Below, piece after piece: positions 25,642 to 35,530 of a stretch of 64,000 nt of DNA. Each line of letters begins with the position of its first letter. Position 1 is the first letter of the stretch. The position numbers and the translations under genes were made by a program. Under the pieces are notes generated by a model that searched no databases, was not told the DNA's origin, and saw only the letters and a program-made list of their open reading frames with translations. This DNA is from Ralstonia wenshanensis (lineage in GTDB: Bacteria; Pseudomonadota; Gammaproteobacteria; Burkholderiales; Burkholderiaceae): assembly GCF_021173085.1 (NCBI RefSeq), contig NZ_CP076413.1, positions 2,480,001-2,544,000 on the forward strand, in the 5' to 3' direction.

Positions 25642-26262
25642 GTGTTTTCCATCATTCAAGCCGCCGGCTGGCCAATCTGGCCGCTGTTGATCGCCTCGGT
25701 GCTCGCGCTCGCGCTCATCATCGAACGCTTCGTCGCCCTGCAACGCAAGAAGATCATTCCGCCCAAGGTATATGACGAGGCGCTGGCCGTCGCGCATCAG
25801 CGCCGTGCCACGCCAGAAGTGGTGAACACGCTGGAACAGGGCTCGCCGCTGGGCCGGCTGCTGGCCGCTGCGCTGCGCCACGTGGTGCTGCATCCGAACA
25901 CCACGCGCGATGCCGCCAAGGAAGTGGTGGAAGAAGCCGGCCAGAATGTTGCCCACCGCCTGGAGCGCTATCTGAACGCGCTCGGCACCATCGCCTCGGT
26001 GGCGCCGCTGATGGGCCTGTTCGGCACGGTCGTCGGCATGATCGAGATCTTCGGGAGCCAGACCGCCGCGGGCACGAACCCGCAGGCGCTGGCGCACGGC
26101 ATCTCGGTCGCGCTGTACAACACCGCGCTGGGCCTGGTGGTGGCCATCCCGACACTGATCTTCTGGCGCTACTTCCGTGGCGTGGTGGATAACTACGTGG
26201 TCGAGCTGGAGCATCTGTCCACCACGTACCTCGACGCGATCCTGCCGCCGCGGCGCGGCTGA
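25642..26262 (+). CDS. exbB: ExbB/TolQ-family proton channel protein
   Basis: A 206-residue inner-membrane protein of the MotA/TolQ/ExbB family. Three hydrophobic segments: near 8-25 (WPIWPLLIASVLALALIIERF), about 110-135 (YLNALGTIASVAPLMGLFGTVVGMI) and about 155-180. With ExbD it uses the proton gradient to energise an outer-membrane partner. The start is taken as GTG 25642, giving the family-typical N-terminus VFSIIQAAGWP; the ribosome site is weak. TonB is not adjacent; the lpxK-kdsB neighbours and lack of a Fur site suggest a housekeeping rather than iron-only role. Confidence 0.9.
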   Translation: MFSIIQAAGWPIWPLLIASVLALALIIERFVALQRKKIIPPKVYDEALAVAHQRRATPEVVNTLEQGSPLGRLLAAALRHVVLHPNTTRDAAKEVVEEAGQNVAHRLERYLNALGTIASVAPLMGLFGTVVGMIEIFGSQTAAGTNPQALAHGISVALYNTALGLVVAIPTLIFWRYFRGVVDNYVVELEHLSTTYLDAILPPRRG

Positions 26263-26290
26263 TCCGGGCAACGCCCTACTGGAAACAGCC

Positions 26291-26719
26291 ATGCGCTTCC
26301 GCCCGCGCCGTGCCCGCGAAGAGCCGGAGATCAACCTGATCCCGCTGATCGACGTGCTGCTCGTGATCCTCATTTTCCTGATGATCACGACCACGTATTC
26401 CCGCTACACCGAACTCAAGGTCAACCTGCCTACCGCCGAGGCTGAAAAAGCCACCGAGCGCCCGGGCCAGATCGTTGTGTCCGTCACTGCCAACGGCGTC
26501 TACTCTGTCGACAAGCAAGTGCTCGACACGCGCGACGTCACCAGCCTGGCCGACGCCCTGCGCAATGCCGCGGGCAAGACCGGGGGCCCGGAGCCCATCG
26601 TCATCGTCAACGCCGATGCGCAAGCCGCGCACCAGGCGGTGGTGAATGTCATGGAAGCCGCGCGGGTGGCCGGGCTGTCGCACCTGACCTTCGCCACGCA
26701 AACCGGCAACGCCCGCTGA
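26291..26719 (+). CDS. exbD: ExbD/TolR-family protein
   Basis: A 142-residue partner of ExbB: short cytoplasmic N-terminus (MRFRPRRAREEPEINLIPLID), one membrane helix with the proton-carrying Asp (PLIDVLLVILIFLM), and a periplasmic domain ending GLSHLTFATQ. It starts 28 bases after exbB, in the same operon. Confidence 0.92.
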   Translation: MRFRPRRAREEPEINLIPLIDVLLVILIFLMITTTYSRYTELKVNLPTAEAEKATERPGQIVVSVTANGVYSVDKQVLDTRDVTSLADALRNAAGKTGGPEPIVIVNADAQAAHQAVVNVMEAARVAGLSHLTFATQTGNAR

Positions 26720-26731
26720 GAGACCGTCTCT
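26719..26731. promoter_or_regulatory. AGAGAC-C-GTCTCT palindrome between exbD and lpxK
   Basis: A perfect 13-base palindrome whose first base is the last base of the exbD stop codon, 18 bases before the lpxK ATG. It could be a protein site or a short mRNA hairpin tuning lpxK; it has no T-run, so it is not an intrinsic terminator. Confidence 0.3.
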
Positions 26732-26749
26732 AAACCACAATCACACCGC

Positions 26750-27799
26750 ATGCCCGTCGCCCAGCACCGCCTCGCCAGCTTCGTCACCCGCCAATGGCAG
26801 CAACGCGGCTGGTTTGCGTGGGTGATGTGGCCGCTGTCTTGGCTGTTTGGTGCGGTGAGCGCGCTGCGCCGGCTGCTGTTTCGCACCGGCGTGCTGCGCT
26901 CGGTGCGGCTGCCGATGCCGGTGGTGGTGATCGGCAACGTGACGGTGGGCGGGGCCGGCAAGACGCCCGCCGTGATTGCGTTGGCGTCGGCACTGGCTGA
27001 AGCCGGCCTGCGGCCGGGCATCGTCTCGCGCGGCTACGGTGCGCAACTGAAGCATCCGCGCCCTGTGCGCGAACACTCCCGCGCAGAAGACGTCGGCGAT
27101 GAACCGCTCTTGATCGCGCGTGCCACCGATCTGCCAGTGTGGGTCTTTCCCGATCGCGTGCTGTGCGCGCAGACGCTGCTGGCCTCGCACCCGGGCTGCA
27201 ACGTGATCGTCTGCGACGACGGCCTGCAGCACTATCGCTTGCGCCGCGATATCGAAATCATCGTGTTCGACACGCGCATGGGCGGCAACGGCTTCCTGCT
27301 GCCCGCCGGCCCGTTGCGCGAACCGATGACGCGCCGCCGTGACGCCACGCTCATCAACGATCCGAACTACCGCGCCACGCCCGACCGCCCGGACGTCTTC
27401 GGCATGCACCTCGAGCTGCAGGACGCCTACAACCTGGCCGACCCGGCGCTGCGCCGCCCGCTGGCCCAGTTCGCACGCGTCGAAGGCGGGCAATTGCTGG
27501 CCGCGGCCGGCATCGGCAACCCCGAGCGGTTCTTCGCCTCGCTACGCGCCGCCGGCCTCAAGCCAAGTACGCTCCCGCTGCCCGATCACTACGATTTCGC
27601 CGACAGCCCCTTCACCGACAGCCACGCCGAGGTCATCCTGATCACCGAAAAGGATGCCGTAAAATGCGGCCATCTCGACGACCCGCGCATCTGGGTGGTG
27701 CCGACCACACCGGTGGTCGACCCGGCGCTGGTCGAACAGGTCTGCCAGCGCGTACGCGCCCTGGCCGATCGCGCAACGCTCAAGGCAAGCGCACAATAA
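26750..27799 (+). CDS. lpxK: Tetraacyldisaccharide 4'-kinase
   Basis: A 349-residue inner-membrane-associated kinase that adds the 4'-phosphate to the lipid A disaccharide precursor. N-terminal hydrophobic helix ([16 protein letters not shown]), P-loop [14 protein letters not shown] near residue 65, and the SRGYGA and DDGLQH motifs (catalytic Asp region) are intact, as is a C-terminal ITEKDAVK. It lies 30 bases after exbD and precedes the Trm112-like gene and kdsB, grouping lipopolysaccharide genes. Confidence 0.95.
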   Translation: MPVAQHRLASFVTRQWQQRGWFAWVMWPLSWLFGAVSALRRLLFRTGVLRSVRLPMPVVVIGNVTVGGAGKTPAVIALASALAEAGLRPGIVSRGYGAQLKHPRPVREHSRAEDVGDEPLLIARATDLPVWVFPDRVLCAQTLLASHPGCNVIVCDDGLQHYRLRRDIEIIVFDTRMGGNGFLLPAGPLREPMTRRRDATLINDPNYRATPDRPDVFGMHLELQDAYNLADPALRRPLAQFARVEGGQLLAAAGIGNPERFFASLRAAGLKPSTLPLPDHYDFADSPFTDSHAEVILITEKDAVKCGHLDDPRIWVVPTTPVVDPALVEQVCQRVRALADRATLKASAQ

Positions 27800-27868
27800 C
27801 GCCACCCCATCCGCTGTACCGGCGCGCCGCCCTACCGTTTGGGCGGCCGCCACGGAGCCTCTACCGCC

Positions 27869-28057
27869 ATGGACAATCGCCTGCTGGAAATCCTCGTCTG
27901 CCCGTTGTGTAAGGGCACGCTGCAACACGACCGCGCCAACAACGAACTGATCTGCCACGTCGACAAGCTGGCCTACCCGATCCGCGACGGCATCCCCGTC
28001 ATGCTGGCCGATGAAGCGCGCCAGACTGTGGAAGGCACGCCGGTCGATCCGGCCTGA
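27869..28057 (+). CDS. Trm112/YcaR family small protein
   Basis: A 62-residue protein of the Trm112 (UPF0434/YcaR) family: [18 protein letters not shown] with a CxxC pair, [21 protein letters not shown]. In eukaryotes Trm112 is a zinc-binding activator of methyltransferases; in bacteria the role is unsettled. It sits between lpxK and kdsB as in many proteobacteria. Confidence 0.92.
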   Translation: MDNRLLEILVCPLCKGTLQHDRANNELICHVDKLAYPIRDGIPVMLADEARQTVEGTPVDPA

Positions 28058-28073
28058 TACGAAGGTCGCCGAC

Positions 28074-28880
28074 ATGTCGCACGCGCCGTTCATCGCTGTC
28101 ATTCCCGCGCGGCTGGCGTCCACGCGGCTGCCCAACAAACCGCTGGCCGACATCGACGGCAAGCCGATGGTGGTGCGCGTGGCTGAACGCGCGCATCAGT
28201 CGTCTGCCGCGCGCGTGGTGGTCGCCACCGATGCAGCGTCGGTCGCCGATGCCTGCATGCAGCATCACGTGGAAGCCGTGCTCACGCGCGCCGACCACGC
28301 CTCTGGCACCGACCGTCTGGCCGAAGTGGCCACCGTGCTGGGCCTGCCCGATGACGCCATCGTCGTCAACGTGCAAGGCGACGAGCCGCTGATCGCACCG
28401 ACGCTGATCGACAACGTGGCTGCGCACCTGCGTGATCATCCCGACTGCGCCATTGCCACCGCTGCCCACCCGATCCACGACCCCGCCGACGTGTTCAATC
28501 CGAATGTCGTCAAGGTCGTGCTCGACGCTGCTGAACGCGCACTGTTGTTCTCGCGCGCGCCGCTGCCCTGGGCGCGCGACACCTGGACGCCCGCGGTCAT
28601 GGCGCGGTCCGTTGCTGAGCGCCCGCTGCCAGCCATGCCCGTGCTGCGCCATATCGGCATCTACGCGTACCGCGCCGGATTCCTGCGCCGCTTCCCGCAA
28701 TTGGCCGCTGCCCCCATCGAACAAACCGAGCAGTTGGAGCAGCTACGCGCCATGTGGCACGGTGAGCGCATTGCCGTGCTGACCACGAATGACGCCCCCG
28801 CGGCCGGTGTCGACACCCCCGAAGACCTCGCCCGAGTGCGCACTGCCTGGGCCGAACTGCTGACCCAGGACGGCCCCTGA
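28074..28880 (+). CDS. kdsB: 3-deoxy-manno-octulosonate cytidylyltransferase
   Basis: A 268-residue enzyme that activates Kdo with CTP to CMP-Kdo for the lipopolysaccharide inner core. Nucleotide-binding motif [19 protein letters not shown] at residue 8, [21 protein letters not shown], and [11 protein letters not shown] are intact. It starts 16 bases after the Trm112-like gene. Confidence 0.95.
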   Translation: MSHAPFIAVIPARLASTRLPNKPLADIDGKPMVVRVAERAHQSSAARVVVATDAASVADACMQHHVEAVLTRADHASGTDRLAEVATVLGLPDDAIVVNVQGDEPLIAPTLIDNVAAHLRDHPDCAIATAAHPIHDPADVFNPNVVKVVLDAAERALLFSRAPLPWARDTWTPAVMARSVAERPLPAMPVLRHIGIYAYRAGFLRRFPQLAAAPIEQTEQLEQLRAMWHGERIAVLTTNDAPAAGVDTPEDLARVRTAWAELLTQDGP

Positions 28881-29886
<1,006 letters not shown>

Positions 29887-29917
29887 GCGCCTTCCCGCCC
29901 CGACCCGCTGACGAAAA

Positions 29918-29951
29918 GCGGCGCCTCCTGACGAGGCGCCGTTTTTTTTTT
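29918..29951 (+). terminator. Rho-independent terminator of adk
   Basis: CGGCGCCTC (29919-29927), loop CTGAC, GAGGCGCCG (29933-29941), then ten T. Confidence 0.9.
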
Positions 29952-30048
29952 GCGCGATCACCAGTGGCTTCGCGATACCATATGACGCTGAACTTGACGC
30001 GAACGTAAACGTCAAGTAACTCGCAAACCACAACCAAGGAGACACGGC

Positions 30049-30807
30049 ATGGAGATTCGCGATCAGGTATTCATCGTCACCGGCGGCGCGTCGGGACTGG
30101 GCGCAGGTACGGCGCGCACGTTGGCGGACGCCGGCGGCAAGGTGGTGATTGCAGACCTGAACGAGGCCGCTGGCACCGCGCTGGCGCAGGAGCTGGGCGG
30201 CCGTTTCGTGCGCTGCGACGTCACGTCCGAAGCGGACGGACAAGCCGTTGTGGAGGCCGCCACATCGCTGGGCACGCTGCGCGGGCTGGTGAACTGCGCG
30301 GGCATTGCCACGGCGTCGCGTACGGTGGGCAAGACGGGGCCGCACCCCTTGGACCAGTTTGCACGCGTGATCAACATCAACCTGGTCGGCACGTTCAACA
30401 TGATCCGACTGGCCGCGACGGCCATGGCTGGCAATACGCCCAACGCGGGCGGCGAGCGCGGGGTGATCATCAACACGGCGTCCGTGGCGGCGTTTGACGG
30501 GCAGATCGGCCAGGCGGCCTACGCAGCATCCAAGGGCGGCGTGGTGGCGATGACGCTGGCGATTGCACGCGACCTGTCGCGCGACGGCATCCGCGTGATG
30601 ACGATTGCGCCGGGCATCTTCGAAACGCCGATGCTGCTGGGCATGCCGCAGGAAGTGCAGGACGCGCTGGGCAAGATGGTGCCGTTCCCGCCGCGCCTAG
30701 GTAAGCCGGCGGAGTATGCGCAGCTCGCTCGCGCGATCGTCGAGAACCCGATGCTCAATGGCGAAACCATCCGCCTGGATGGCGCCATCCGCATGCAGCC
30801 GAAATAA
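30049..30807 (+). CDS. Short-chain 3-hydroxyacyl-CoA dehydrogenase (HSD17B10-like)
   Basis: A 252-residue classical SDR close to type II 3-hydroxyacyl-CoA / 2-methyl-3-hydroxybutyryl-CoA dehydrogenases. [12 protein letters not shown] (NAD-binding), an acidic residue at the end of the second strand (VVIADLN, NAD rather than NADP), NCAGIA, the catalytic Ser in [18 protein letters not shown] (Tyr and Lys), and [10 protein letters not shown] follow the family. It would act in beta-oxidation or isoleucine breakdown. AAGGAGA precedes ATG. It is convergent with the LysR gene, 14 bases apart. Confidence 0.88.
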   Translation: MEIRDQVFIVTGGASGLGAGTARTLADAGGKVVIADLNEAAGTALAQELGGRFVRCDVTSEADGQAVVEAATSLGTLRGLVNCAGIATASRTVGKTGPHPLDQFARVININLVGTFNMIRLAATAMAGNTPNAGGERGVIINTASVAAFDGQIGQAAYAASKGGVVAMTLAIARDLSRDGIRVMTIAPGIFETPMLLGMPQEVQDALGKMVPFPPRLGKPAEYAQLARAIVENPMLNGETIRLDGAIRMQPK

Positions 30808-30821
30808 GCGCGGCGGTCAAG

Positions 30822-31718
30822 TCACGAGGTGGCTGGCAGCGCCATCCGGCGAATCATCTGCCACGCCGCCTCGGCCGCCGGCGAGAGCGAGCGATCCTGC
30901 CGACGCGCCAGCACAATGGCGCGCGTTTCCTTTGGCGACAGCGGCACCGCCACCAAGGGCGACGAAGACGGCAGCGGCAACGACAGCGACGGCACCACGC
31001 CCGCGCCGATACCCGCTTCCACCATGCCAAACACAGCGCTGCTGTGGCCCATCTCCTGCGCAACGTCAGGTTGAACGCCGTGGCGCAGAAAGATGCGGTC
31101 GATGAGCGGGCGGCTGCCCGAAGCGTGGTCGAGCAGGACGACCGCCGTGCGATGCAGATCTTTCCAGCGCACGCTGCTGCGTTGCGCGAATGGGTGATCC
31201 TTGCGACAGACGAGGCAGAACGGATCGATCAGCAGCGGCTCGGTCCATAGGCCTTCGGTATCGAGCGGTTCTACCACCACACCGAAATCTGCTCCACCTG
31301 TGCGGATCAATTGCAGCGTGTCGACCTGCACGGAGTCCCGCACGATCATGCGGATATCCGGATAGCGCACCGCGCACTCGGCCACGTAGACCGGCATCAA
31401 TCGGGTCGACACCGTGGGGCTGGATGCCACCACCACGCGCCCGCGCCGCTGCTCGCCCACCTGGCGCGCCTGTTGCAACGTGTCGTCCAGGTCGGCGACG
31501 AGGCGGTCAAGCGCCGTCGCCAGCGAGCGCCCCACTTCCGTCAGCACGACTTCGCGGGTGGTGCGATCGAGCAGCTTCAGGCCTAGTTCGCCTTCCAGCT
31601 CGGAGATCGAGCGACTCACGGCCGGCTGTGTCAGGCCGATGGTGTCGCCCGCGCGACTGAAGCTGTGCGCACGTGCCACCGCAAGAAAGACGCGCAATTG
31701 GCGCAGGGTCACATTCAT
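30822..31718 (-). CDS. LysR-family transcriptional regulator
   Basis: A 298-residue regulator: N-terminal winged helix (MNVTLRQLRVFLAVARAHSFSRAGDTIGLTQPAVSRSISELE) and a C-terminal periplasmic-binding-like effector domain. It is divergent from the symporter gene at 31832, and the 113-base gap carries a TN11A palindrome, so it most likely controls that transporter and itself. The start at 31718 is chosen at the family-typical N-terminus; the frame stays open further upstream. Confidence 0.9.
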   Translation of the reverse strand: MNVTLRQLRVFLAVARAHSFSRAGDTIGLTQPAVSRSISELEGELGLKLLDRTTREVVLTEVGRSLATALDRLVADLDDTLQQARQVGEQRRGRVVVASSPTVSTRLMPVYVAECAVRYPDIRMIVRDSVQVDTLQLIRTGGADFGVVVEPLDTEGLWTEPLLIDPFCLVCRKDHPFAQRSSVRWKDLHRTAVVLLDHASGSRPLIDRIFLRHGVQPDVAQEMGHSSAVFGMVEAGIGAGVVPSLSLPLPSSSPLVAVPLSPKETRAIVLARRQDRSLSPAAEAAWQMIRRMALPATS

Positions 31719-31733
31719 GCTGACTGCGTATGA

Positions 31734-31748
31734 ATTGATTCGATCAAT
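31734..31748. promoter_or_regulatory. LysR-type operator ATTGAT-TCG-ATCAAT
   Basis: A perfect 15-base palindrome containing T-N11-A (31735-31747), 16 bases upstream of the LysR start and 84 bases before the symporter start. This is the classic location for a LysR recognition site in a divergent pair. Confidence 0.65.
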
Positions 31749-31831
31749 GCATTTGTATTCTAGATAGGGATGTTGTGCAATAGCGCCTATCCCGCCATCC
31801 AACCCGCGCCGTCACGTAACGGTGACTGCGC

Positions 31832-32869
31832 ATGCACATGAAGATTCCGCTTTTGTCTCCGTTGTTGTTCCATATCGATGGGTTCATTCGCGCCATGCTG
31901 GTGATGGTCGCCCTCGCCCTCTTCTTCCCGGCGCTTGGCGCGAGCGACGGTCCGTTGCGGCTCGACATTGTCACCATCGTCGGCGTATCGCTGGTGTTCT
32001 TCCTGCACGGCGCAGCGCTCTCGCGCGAGAAGATCGTCGAAGGCGCGCGCAACTGGCGCCTGCATCTGTTCGTGCAAAGCTGCACATTCATCCTGTTTCC
32101 GCTGATCGGCGCGGTCATTCTGTTTGTCTGCAAGCCGTTCATTCCGGCTGAGCTGCTGCTGGGCGTGTTCTATCTGTGCGCGCTGCCGTCCACGGTGTCG
32201 TCGTCGGTGGCGATGACGGCCATGGCCAAGGGCAACGTGCCGGCCGCCATCTTCAACGCGACCATCTCGGGCCTGATCGGCATGATCGCCACGCCGCTGC
32301 TGATGAGCTTCGTGATCCAGGCCTCGGGCGCGGACCTGTCGGTCGGCAAGGCGCTGCTTGGCGTGGCCGAGCAACTGCTGCTGCCGTTCGTGCTGGGCCA
32401 GTTGCTGCGCCCGGTGCTCGGCGGCTTCATCAACAAACACAAGCCGATCATCAACAAGGTCGACCGCGCGGTCATCCTGCTGATCGTGTTCAACTCGTTT
32501 GCCGATTCGACGCACGCAGGCGTGTGGTCGAAGTATCCGTGGGAGACCATCGTGGCGGTGGCCGTCATGAGTGGTGCACTGTTGTTCGTCGTGCTGGGTG
32601 CGACGACGTGGCTGTCGCGGCGCGCGGGCTTCAACCTGGCCGACGAGATCACCGCCGTGTTCTGCGGCTCGAAGAAGAGCCTGGCGAACGGGGTGCCGAT
32701 GGCGAAGATTCTGTTTGCCGGCAACCCCGCACTGGGCCTCATCGTGCTGCCGCTGATGATCTATCACCAGTTGCAGTTGATCGTGTGCTCGACGCTGGCG
32801 CGCAGGTATGCAGATCGCGTTGCTCGCGCGGAGACCGGCGCCAGCGCCCCGGCCAGCCGCCCGGCTTGA
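31832..32869 (+). CDS. Bile acid:sodium symporter-family transporter (YfeH/SLC10A7-like)
   Basis: A 345-residue inner-membrane protein with about nine or ten hydrophobic segments, of the BASS superfamily, YfeH type. Typical segments: VSLVFFLHGAALSREKI, LCALPSTVSSSVAMTAMAKGNVPAAIFNA, and FCGSKKSLANGVPMAKILF, which matches the crossing-helix region. The substrate is an organic anion, not necessarily a bile acid. The divergent LysR gene is the probable regulator. Its stop directly abuts the convergent GNAT gene. Confidence 0.86.
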   Translation: MHMKIPLLSPLLFHIDGFIRAMLVMVALALFFPALGASDGPLRLDIVTIVGVSLVFFLHGAALSREKIVEGARNWRLHLFVQSCTFILFPLIGAVILFVCKPFIPAELLLGVFYLCALPSTVSSSVAMTAMAKGNVPAAIFNATISGLIGMIATPLLMSFVIQASGADLSVGKALLGVAEQLLLPFVLGQLLRPVLGGFINKHKPIINKVDRAVILLIVFNSFADSTHAGVWSKYPWETIVAVAVMSGALLFVVLGATTWLSRRAGFNLADEITAVFCGSKKSLANGVPMAKILFAGNPALGLIVLPLMIYHQLQLIVCSTLARRYADRVARAETGASAPASRPA

Positions 32870-33415
32870 TCAGCGCAAGCCCATCAGACCCGCAAGTTCC
32901 GCTTCAGGCCAGTGGTAGGTGCGAACCCAAGCGTGCCCGCCATCGGCCGTCTCCAGCCAATCCCGGCTGACCGACACACCGCCCAGGGCTTCGTAGAAGC
33001 CGATCGCGGCGGTGTTCGCCTCGTACACCAGCAGATGCAGTTGTGTGATGCCCTGGGCCGCGGCCCAGCGCGCCGCTTCGCCCATCAGGCGCTTGCCGAC
33101 GCCATGGCCACGTGAAGCCGGCAACAAATGCAGGTTGTCGACGAGCGCGCCCCACGGCGTGCCGTCTTCACGCAGAGCACAGAGAAAACCGATGGTCTCG
33201 CCGTCCAGATCGGCACACCACACGCATTGCCCGGCCACGGGCGTAGTCATGCGTTCACGCCACTTGGCCTGCATCTCAGCGTTGGCCACGCCGTCAAGAT
33301 ACGCGTCGGACAGGATGCCGAGCCCGCGATACGCGCTTTGCCAACTGCGCGTATGGATGTCGGCGATGGTGCTGGCGTCAGACGCCCCGCCGTCGCGCAA
33401 TACAACCGTTGTCAT
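32870..33415 (-). CDS. GNAT-family N-acetyltransferase
   Basis: A 181-residue acetyl-CoA-dependent transferase. Motif A is SRGHGVGKRLM near residue 100, with DNLHLLPASRG before it and AIGFYEALGG after it. The N-terminus (DGGASDASTIADIHTRSWQSAYRG) is of the common L-amino-acid or small-molecule acetyltransferase type. The acceptor is unknown. It follows amiC, starting three bases past that gene's stop, and may be its operon partner. Confidence 0.86.
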   Translation of the reverse strand: MTTVVLRDGGASDASTIADIHTRSWQSAYRGLGILSDAYLDGVANAEMQAKWRERMTTPVAGQCVWCADLDGETIGFLCALREDGTPWGALVDNLHLLPASRGHGVGKRLMGEAARWAAAQGITQLHLLVYEANTAAIGFYEALGGVSVSRDWLETADGGHAWVRTYHWPEAELAGLMGLR

Positions 33416-33418
33416 TCG

Positions 33419-34942
33419 TCAGACGCCCGGGTTGCGCGACAGGGGCGGGTTCTTGGCGAAGTACGCCCGAATGCCGCGCAGGATGGCGTCGGCAAGCTGG
33501 TTCTGGTGGCCCAGGTCGTTGAGCTTCGCTTCTTCTTCCGGATTGGAGATGAAGGCGGTCTCGACCAGGATGGATGGAATGTCCGGCGCCTTGAGCACCG
33601 CAAACCCCGCCTGCTCGACCTGCCCCTTGTGCAGCCGGTTGATGCCGCCGATCTGGTCCAGCACCGCCTTGCCGACCTTCATGCTGTCGGTGATTTGCGC
33701 GGTGGTCGACAAGTCCAGCAGCACGCGCGTGACCTGCGCGTCTTTCGAGCCGAGATTCGCCCCGCCGATCATGTCAGCCGCGTTTTCCTTGTTGGCGAGC
33801 CACTTGGCCTGCGCGCTCGAAGCGCCGCGATCGGACAGCACGAACACCGATGCCCCGCGCGCCTCCGGTGAGAGAAACGCATCGGCATGAATGGAGACGA
33901 ACAGATCCGCCTGCACGCGGCGCGCCTTCTGCACGCGCACGCCCAGCGGGACGAAGTAGTCGGAATCGCGCGTCATCATGGCGCGCATGTTGGGCTGGGC
34001 GTCGATCTTGGCCTTGAGCATGCGGGCAATCGACAGCACCACATCTTTCTCGTGCGTGCCGGCACCGCCCGTGGCGCCCGGGTCTTCGCCGCCATGGCCG
34101 GGGTCGATAGCGACCGTGAGCAGCCGGCGCATGCGCGGGCCGTTCGACGGCGCGCGCGGCACGGGTTGCTCGGGAATGATCTCCAGTGGCGGCGTGTTCG
34201 GCGCGTTGGCAAGCGTCGACGGAGGATTCGTAGACGTTGCGGGTGGCGCCTTGCGCGGCGGCGTGCGGCTGGCAAGCGCCGGGGGGTGCGGCTCTTCGAT
34301 CGGCGGCTTGGTTGGGCTGCCACCGCTGCTGCGGCGTGCCAGCGCGGCGATCGGGTCATCGTCATCCGACGGCTCCGGCATCGGCGTGCCGCCTGACGCA
34401 GCAAAACGCTCCTGCTTGCCCTCGGTGGCCTGCACGAGCTGCATCAGCGGGTCGGGCGGGCTGGTCGGGTACAGATCGAACACGAGCCGGTTGCGATAGC
34501 CCGCAATCGGCAGCAGCGTGAACACCTGCGGGTTGACGCTTTCCTTCAGGTCAAACACCAGGCGCACGACGCTCGGCCGGTTCTGGCCTACGCGCACCTG
34601 GCGGATGTACGGATCGTTCGGCGCGATCTTGGCAACCAGCTCGCGCAACGTCGGGTTCAGGTCCAGCCCGTCGATGTCGACCATCAGGCGATCTGGGTCC
34701 TTGATGAGCTGATGCGTGGCCTTGAGCGCGACGTCGGACTCGATGGTCACGCGCGTGTAATCCTGGGCGGGCCACACGCGCACGGCGACGATGTTGGCGC
34801 CGCGCGCAATCTGCGGACCCACCAGGCTCAGGATGACCGTGCCTGCGCCGGCCTTCGCCATGCGCGTGAGCCATTGGCGGCGGGCCTGGCTCGGCAGGTT
34901 GGGATCATCCGGTTGATCGGTCGGCAGATGCTTGATCAGCAT
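33419..34942 (-). CDS. amiC: N-acetylmuramoyl-L-alanine amidase (AmiC-like)
   Basis: A 507-residue septal cell-wall amidase that removes stem peptides from glycan strands. The N-terminus has a Tat-like signal (RRQWLTRMAKAGAGTVILSLVGP, about 21-47), then an AMIN domain (about 50-150), a long Pro/Arg-rich linker (about 170-275) and a zinc Amidase_3 domain (about 280-500). Zinc ligands appear as AIDPGHGGEDPG, an HEKDVVL glutamate region and SIHADAF; the catalytic Glu is in VETAFISN. It overlaps tsaE by seven bases, so both are translated from one message. Confidence 0.93.
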   Translation of the reverse strand: MLIKHLPTDQPDDPNLPSQARRQWLTRMAKAGAGTVILSLVGPQIARGANIVAVRVWPAQDYTRVTIESDVALKATHQLIKDPDRLMVDIDGLDLNPTLRELVAKIAPNDPYIRQVRVGQNRPSVVRLVFDLKESVNPQVFTLLPIAGYRNRLVFDLYPTSPPDPLMQLVQATEGKQERFAASGGTPMPEPSDDDDPIAALARRSSGGSPTKPPIEEPHPPALASRTPPRKAPPATSTNPPSTLANAPNTPPLEIIPEQPVPRAPSNGPRMRRLLTVAIDPGHGGEDPGATGGAGTHEKDVVLSIARMLKAKIDAQPNMRAMMTRDSDYFVPLGVRVQKARRVQADLFVSIHADAFLSPEARGASVFVLSDRGASSAQAKWLANKENAADMIGGANLGSKDAQVTRVLLDLSTTAQITDSMKVGKAVLDQIGGINRLHKGQVEQAGFAVLKAPDIPSILVETAFISNPEEEAKLNDLGHQNQLADAILRGIRAYFAKNPPLSRNPGV

Positions 34943-35514
34943 GGGAACAGGTGTTGCAACGACTGTAGAAGTTGGAGGCCGGTCTGCGTGCGTGCGCTCA
35001 GACGTGCAAGGCGCGGTGCATGCTCAACGCCGTCATCGTAGGTTTCGTGCACAACGTCGACCGATAAAGCGATGTGCAGATCGGGCGTGCCGAGCAGCGC
35101 CTGGGCTTTCTCGGGCCATTCGACCAGGCACAGCGCAGGTTCGGCAAAGCAATCGCGGAACCCGGCATCAGTCCATTCTTCGGGATCGGCAAAGCGGTAC
35201 AGGTCGAAGTGATAGACCTTTTGCGTGCCCGTAGTTCCGGCAACGTCGTACGGCTCGACCAGCGTATAGGTGGGGCTGCGCACGCGCCCGGTGTGTCCGA
35301 GGCCGCGCAGGATGGCGCGCGAGAGCGTCGTCTTGCCCGCGCCCAGATCGCCCGAGAGTTGCACCTGCACGGGCCGCGGACCGAGTGCCAGCACGGCCTG
35401 CGCGAGCGCCGCGCCAAAAGCCAACGTGGCCGCTTCATCGGCAAGCGAAAGCGTGCGCTCGGCGAGCGGAGGGGTCAGACCAGAAGGCGCGTCAGCAGGG
35501 AGCACGGTGGGCAT
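34936..35514 (-). CDS. tsaE: tRNA threonylcarbamoyladenosine biosynthesis ATPase TsaE
   Basis: A 192-residue P-loop protein needed for t6A37 formation in tRNA with TsaB and TsaD. Walker A GDLGAGKTTLSRAIL, switch SPTYTLVEPY, and the FDLYRFADPEEW and VEWPEKA motifs are intact. The start at 35514 (MPTVLPAD) lies only 16 bases from the divergent queG ATG; an ATG at 35532 would overlap queG. The N-terminal ~25 residues and a tail after residue 165 exceed the usual length. Confidence 0.93.
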   Translation of the reverse strand: MPTVLPADAPSGLTPPLAERTLSLADEAATLAFGAALAQAVLALGPRPVQVQLSGDLGAGKTTLSRAILRGLGHTGRVRSPTYTLVEPYDVAGTTGTQKVYHFDLYRFADPEEWTDAGFRDCFAEPALCLVEWPEKAQALLGTPDLHIALSVDVVHETYDDGVEHAPRLARLSARTQTGLQLLQSLQHLFPC

Positions 35515-35518
35515 TGCG

Positions 35519-35524
35519 TACAAT
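35519..35524 (+). promoter_or_regulatory. queG -10 box (TACAAT), leaderless layout
   Basis: TACAAT ends six bases before the ATG at 35531, placing the expected transcription start on the A of ATG. No consensus -35 is found at 16-18 bases upstream. Confidence 0.45.
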
Positions 35525-35530
35525 TTGGGC

